Under the pieces are notes generated by a model. That model made no database searches. It saw only the letters and a program-made list of their open reading frames with translations, and was not told the DNA's origin. Both the position numbers and the translations under genes were made by a program. Of a stretch of 8,371 bases of DNA, positions 5,593 through 8,371 are shown piece after piece. The DNA comes from WTJH01 sp049598145. Lineage in GTDB: Bacteria > Bacteroidota > Bacteroidia > Flavobacteriales > Flavobacteriaceae. Location: positions 1 to 8,371 of the forward strand of contig JBMYNJ010000065.1 in NCBI GenBank assembly GCA_049598145.1, in the 5' to 3' direction. The stretch's first letter is position 1, and every line of letters begins with the position of its first letter.

Positions 5593-6756
5593 ATGCATTC
5601 CATATTAATCATAGAGGATGAAGAGCCCATCCGGCGTGTTTTAATCAAAATCCTCGAACAAGAAGACCAAAATTTTCAAATTCACCAAGCTGTAGATGGG
5701 AAAGCCGGCTTGGAAAGCTTGCTCAAACAATCTTTTGATTTGGTCCTTTGTGATATTAAAATGCCCAAAGTAGACGGCATGGAAGTATTGCAAAAAGCCA
5801 AGAAAGATTTTCCTAACGTCCCTTTCATTATGCTTACAGGACATGGTGATGTAGAGCTTGCGGTGGAAGCCATGAAATTAGGGGCCTATGATTTTATTCC
5901 CAAACCACCGGATTTAAACCGATTGCTCACAGCAGTTCGCCACGGCTTGGATCATAAAAATCTTGTAGTCGAAAACAAACGCTTAAAAAAAACCATATCC
6001 CGAAAATATCGGATGATTGGAAAATCCCTTGCTCTGGCTGGTGTGCAACAAATGATTGAAAAAGTAGCTCCTACCGATGCTCGCGTTCTAATTTTAGGAG
6101 ACAACGGAACAGGGAAGGAATTGGTAGCCCACCAGTTACACCAAAAAAGCCCTCGCGATCAAGGACCATTTATTGAAGTGAACTGTGCTGCGATTCCTCC
6201 GGAATTAATCGAAAGTGAGCTTTTTGGTCATTTGAAGGGCTCTTTTACTTCAGCGGTAAAAGACCGCCCCGGAAAGTTTGAAGCGGCCAATGGGGGAACC
6301 TTGTTTTTAGACGAAATTGCTGATATGAGTTTATCGGCGCAGGCCAAAGTACTTCGTGCGCTACAAGAAAATAAAATTCAAAGGGTGGGATCGGAAAAAG
6401 ATATTCGCGTAAATGTACGTGTAATAGCCGCCACCAATAAAAATTTATTGGAAGCCATTCAAGAAGGAAAATTTCGGGAAGATTTGTACCACCGATTGGC
6501 TGTAATTTTGATTGAAGTCCCCGCTTTAAGCCAACGGAAAGAGGATATCCCATTACTCAGCAAACATTTTATGCAAGAATTGGCGCGAGATCAAGGGATG
6601 GAACCCAAGACATTTACGGAGGAAGCCATTGAGGCTCTTAAAGAATATGATTGGACGGGAAATATTCGAGAACTCCGAAATGTAGTAGAGCGACTCTTAA
6701 TTTTAGGGGACAGTCCGATCTCCAAAGAAAATATTTCGCAATTTGCATCTAAGTAA
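5593..6756 (+). CDS. NtrC-type response regulator (receiver plus sigma-54 AAA+ domain) lacking a DNA-binding domain
   Basis: A two-component response regulator predicted to remodel sigma-54 RNA polymerase in an ATP-dependent way. The receiver domain (1-120) has the acidic pocket E8/D9, phosphoacceptor D54 in LCDIKMP, T82 and K104. The AAA+ domain (about 138-372) has Walker A GDNGTGKE (169-176), Walker B TLFLDE (236-241), arginine-finger region FREDLYHRL (294-302) and sensor II WTGNIREL (354-361). The sigma-54 contact loop, usually GAFTGA, reads GSFTSA (216-221). The protein ends at residue 387 with ISQFASK, so the C-terminal Fis-type helix-turn-helix of a full-length NtrC (about 470 residues) is absent. 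I recall a flavobacterial family with the same ending and a GAFTSA-type loop, so this looks like a native form and not a truncation. No partner histidine kinase is in the window. TAA of the channel gene and this ATG are adjacent, implying cotranscription. Confidence 0.93.
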   Translation: MHSILIIEDEEPIRRVLIKILEQEDQNFQIHQAVDGKAGLESLLKQSFDLVLCDIKMPKVDGMEVLQKAKKDFPNVPFIMLTGHGDVELAVEAMKLGAYDFIPKPPDLNRLLTAVRHGLDHKNLVVENKRLKKTISRKYRMIGKSLALAGVQQMIEKVAPTDARVLILGDNGTGKELVAHQLHQKSPRDQGPFIEVNCAAIPPELIESELFGHLKGSFTSAVKDRPGKFEAANGGTLFLDEIADMSLSAQAKVLRALQENKIQRVGSEKDIRVNVRVIAATNKNLLEAIQEGKFREDLYHRLAVILIEVPALSQRKEDIPLLSKHFMQELARDQGMEPKTFTEEAIEALKEYDWTGNIRELRNVVERLLILGDSPISKENISQFASK

Positions 6757-6766
6757 TTCTGAAGCA

Positions 6767-8152
6767 ATGATTAAAAAAGTATCCTTTTTATGGCTTTTAG
6801 TAGTGGTTTTTGTTCATGGCCAAAATAAATTGACCACAATCGAAACCGATTTTAAACGTATTTATACTGAAGCCCTGACCCAGGGACAAGCCTATCCATG
6901 GCTGTCTCATTTATCCAATCAGATTGGGGGGCGTCTATCGGGCTCGCTCAATGCCGAACGCGCAGTCTACTGGGCTAAAGAAGTCCTTGAGGAAGAGGGA
7001 TTGGACAGTGTTTGGCTCGAAGCTGTTATGGTGCCTAAATGGGTGCGCGGGACTTTCGAATATGCGCATATCGAAACCAGTCCGGGCAATACCATTCCAG
7101 TACCTATATGCGCTTTGGGGGGATCGGTAGCGACACCCGCAGCAGGTCTTCAGGCAAAGATTGTGGAAGTAAAAACTTTTGAGGAACTCAAAGCTTTAGG
7201 AAAATCTGCCGTTGAAGGCAAGATCGTATTTTTTAATCGCCCCATGCAAGCCGATTTGATCAGCACCTTTGAATCCTATTCGGGATGTGTAAATCAACGT
7301 TATAATGGAGCAGAGGAAGCAGCGTCTTTAGGAGCAAGAGGAGTTATAGTACGCTCGATGAATCTCCGCTTGGATGATTTTCCGCATACCGGTTCCATGA
7401 GTTATGGAAAACTTTCCTCTCGAGATCGGATTCCAGCAGCAGCCATCAGCACCAACGGAGCAGAATTGCTCAGTTCTATGCTTAAATTAAACCCAGATTT
7501 GGAATTTTTCTTTAAACAAAATTGTTCCAATTATCCGGATGTAAAATCTTACAATGTGATTGGTGAACTCACAGGATCGGAAAAACCAGAGGAGTATATA
7601 GTTGTTGGGGGACATTTAGATTCTTGGGATTTAGGAGATGGAGCTCATGACGACGGCGCAGGAGTTGTGCAGTCGATGGAAGTATTACGATTGTTTAAAC
7701 GATTGAACATTCGTCCCAAAAATAGCCTTCGAGTCGTATTGTTTATGAACGAAGAAAATGGCTTACGCGGAGGAAAAGCCTATGCCAAGGGAGCTAAACA
7801 ACGAAAAGAAAAACACATCTTTGCTTTGGAGTCTGATGCGGGAGGGTTTACTCCACGAGGCTTCAGTTTTCAATCACCAGAGGATAAATTTAAAGTGATT
7901 CAAAGCTGGGAACCTTATTTTAAACCCTATTTAATCCACTATTTTGAGCAAGGCGGAAGTGGTGCCGACGTTCGACCTTTAAAAACTAAAGACAATGTTT
8001 TGGCCGGTCTTCGTCCCGATTCTCAACGCTATTTCGATTACCACCATGCGGCCAATGATACTTTTGAGGCAGTCAATGCCCGAGAGCTGGCTTTAGGAGC
8101 AGCGACGATGACAGCTTTGGTCTATCTGGTGGATCAATACGGCTGGGATTGA
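6767..8152 (+). CDS. Secreted M28-family zinc peptidase (carboxypeptidase Q-like)
   Basis: A predicted periplasmic or extracytoplasmic exopeptidase with two catalytic zinc ions, of peptidase family M28. The closest recognisable relative is mammalian carboxypeptidase Q (PGCP), which cleaves dipeptides. Of 461 residues, 1-18 form a signal peptide (MIKK, then a hydrophobic core ending VHG before Gln19). A protease-associated (PA) insert spans roughly 120-250. The M28 core follows with GGHLDSWD (281-288; zinc ligand H283), HDDGAG (294-299; bridging D295), MNEENG (327-332; general base E329, ligand E330), LESDAGG (354-360; D357) and DYHHAANDT (424-432; a zinc-binding His at 426 or 427). All expected ligands are present, so it should be active. 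There is no C-terminal sorting domain of the type IX system. The frame is open from an ATG at 6743 that overlaps the previous gene, but the ATG at 6767 starts the signal peptide and leaves a 10-bp gap, so it is preferred. Confidence 0.92.
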   Translation: MIKKVSFLWLLVVVFVHGQNKLTTIETDFKRIYTEALTQGQAYPWLSHLSNQIGGRLSGSLNAERAVYWAKEVLEEEGLDSVWLEAVMVPKWVRGTFEYAHIETSPGNTIPVPICALGGSVATPAAGLQAKIVEVKTFEELKALGKSAVEGKIVFFNRPMQADLISTFESYSGCVNQRYNGAEEAASLGARGVIVRSMNLRLDDFPHTGSMSYGKLSSRDRIPAAAISTNGAELLSSMLKLNPDLEFFFKQNCSNYPDVKSYNVIGELTGSEKPEEYIVVGGHLDSWDLGDGAHDDGAGVVQSMEVLRLFKRLNIRPKNSLRVVLFMNEENGLRGGKAYAKGAKQRKEKHIFALESDAGGFTPRGFSFQSPEDKFKVIQSWEPYFKPYLIHYFEQGGSGADVRPLKTKDNVLAGLRPDSQRYFDYHHAANDTFEAVNARELALGAATMTALVYLVDQYGWD

Positions 8153-8153
8153 G

Positions 8154-8371
8154 ATGAAAGTTACTCGCTCCAAATTCAAATCACTTTTACACGAATTCCC
8201 GTACAACCTTAAACTGGCCTTGCCCGTAACTATTGGGATGTTGGGGCACACCATTGTTCAATTGGTCGACAATATCATGGTGGGTCAGTTGGGGACCGCC
8301 GAACTGGCTGCTGTCAGCTTAGGCAATAGTTTTGTTTTTGTAGGGATGTCTTTAGGAATTGGATTTTCAAC
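8154..8371 (+). CDS. MATE-family multidrug/cation antiporter (N-terminal part, runs off the window)
   Basis: Only the first 72 codons are present. After a basic, amphipathic start (MKVTRSKFKSLLHEFPYN) comes the first membrane helix (LKLALPVTIGMLGHTIVQLV, about 19-38), then the family block DNIMVGQLGTAELAAVSLGN (39-58) and the beginning of the second helix (SFVFVGMSLGIGFS). The DNIMVGQLG motif with the following AELAA is characteristic of MATE transporters (NorM/DinF type), which use Na+ or H+ gradients to export cationic drugs and metabolites across the inner membrane. The ATG is one base after the peptidase stop codon, so it is almost certainly cotranscribed with it. The substrate cannot be inferred. 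Confidence 0.9.
   Translation, partial: MKVTRSKFKSLLHEFPYNLKLALPVTIGMLGHTIVQLVDNIMVGQLGTAELAAVSLGNSFVFVGMSLGIGFS

Noticed and set aside
6245..6553. A 102-codon minus-strand open frame opposite the AAA+ domain of the response regulator
   Set aside because: It lies entirely antisense to a strongly conserved gene, has no recognisable domain and no start-region support.
6743..6766. Eight extra N-terminal residues for the M28 peptidase, overlapping the regulator gene
   Set aside because: They would put a polar stretch ahead of the signal peptide; the ATG at 6767 gives a normal MIKK-hydrophobic signal.
1..8371. CRISPR arrays, insertion sequences, phage genes, tRNA genes, toxin-antitoxin or defence genes
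   Set aside because: No spaced repeats, transposase, integrase, tRNA-like fold or defence-type domain was seen; gene content is ordinary chromosomal housekeeping.

Overview
The window looks like a chromosomal segment from a Bacteroidota bacterium, most likely of the Flavobacteriia or a related order. The basis is moderately AT-rich DNA, exact matches to the Bacteroidota promoter element TAnnTTTG (at 2956-2963 and 4653-4660), A-rich rather than Shine-Dalgarno-like start regions, and protein variants that recall flavobacterial families: a DnaJ with half a zinc finger, an NtrC-type regulator ending in FASK without a DNA-binding domain, and a free-standing MnmD. No mobile element, CRISPR array, tRNA or rRNA gene was seen. 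Coding density is very high and no stretch above 300 bases lacks a gene.

Layout. Positions 1-200 hold the 3' end of a gene I cannot identify. It converges on ilvE (202-1248, minus strand), a branched-chain amino-acid aminotransferase, with a single base between the two stop codons. Divergent from ilvE, 53 bp away, is mnmD (1302-1988), a wobble-uridine tRNA methyltransferase, followed 24 bp later by a TIGR01777/YfcH-type NAD(P)-binding epimerase-like protein (2013-2927). After a well-formed promoter comes the chaperone pair grpE-dnaJ (2990-4615), with dnaK not present here. A short intergenic region (4616-4758) carries a second promoter-like element, a small hairpin and a strong intrinsic terminator.

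Downstream is a tightly packed same-strand series: an MscS-family mechanosensitive channel (4759-5592), a sigma-54-activator-type response regulator starting directly after the channel's stop codon (5593-6756), a secreted M28 zinc peptidase of the carboxypeptidase Q type (6767-8152), and the start of a MATE-family transporter (8154 to the window end). Gaps of 0, 10 and 1 bp suggest one transcript.

How it fits together. Most of this is housekeeping: amino-acid synthesis, tRNA modification, protein folding, osmotic protection and export. I found no convincing new multi-gene system. The points most worth a second look are the DnaJ that keeps only the Cys motifs of zinc centre II, the response regulator with a GSFTSA loop and no DNA-binding domain, the terminator placed just ahead of the mscS start codon (possible leader attenuation or small RNA), and the palindrome over the -33 box of the grpE promoter. 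Two start codons were moved from the longest open frame: mscS to 4759, because the longer frame begins at a GTG inside a terminator stem, and the peptidase to 6767, because that ATG begins a clean signal peptide.
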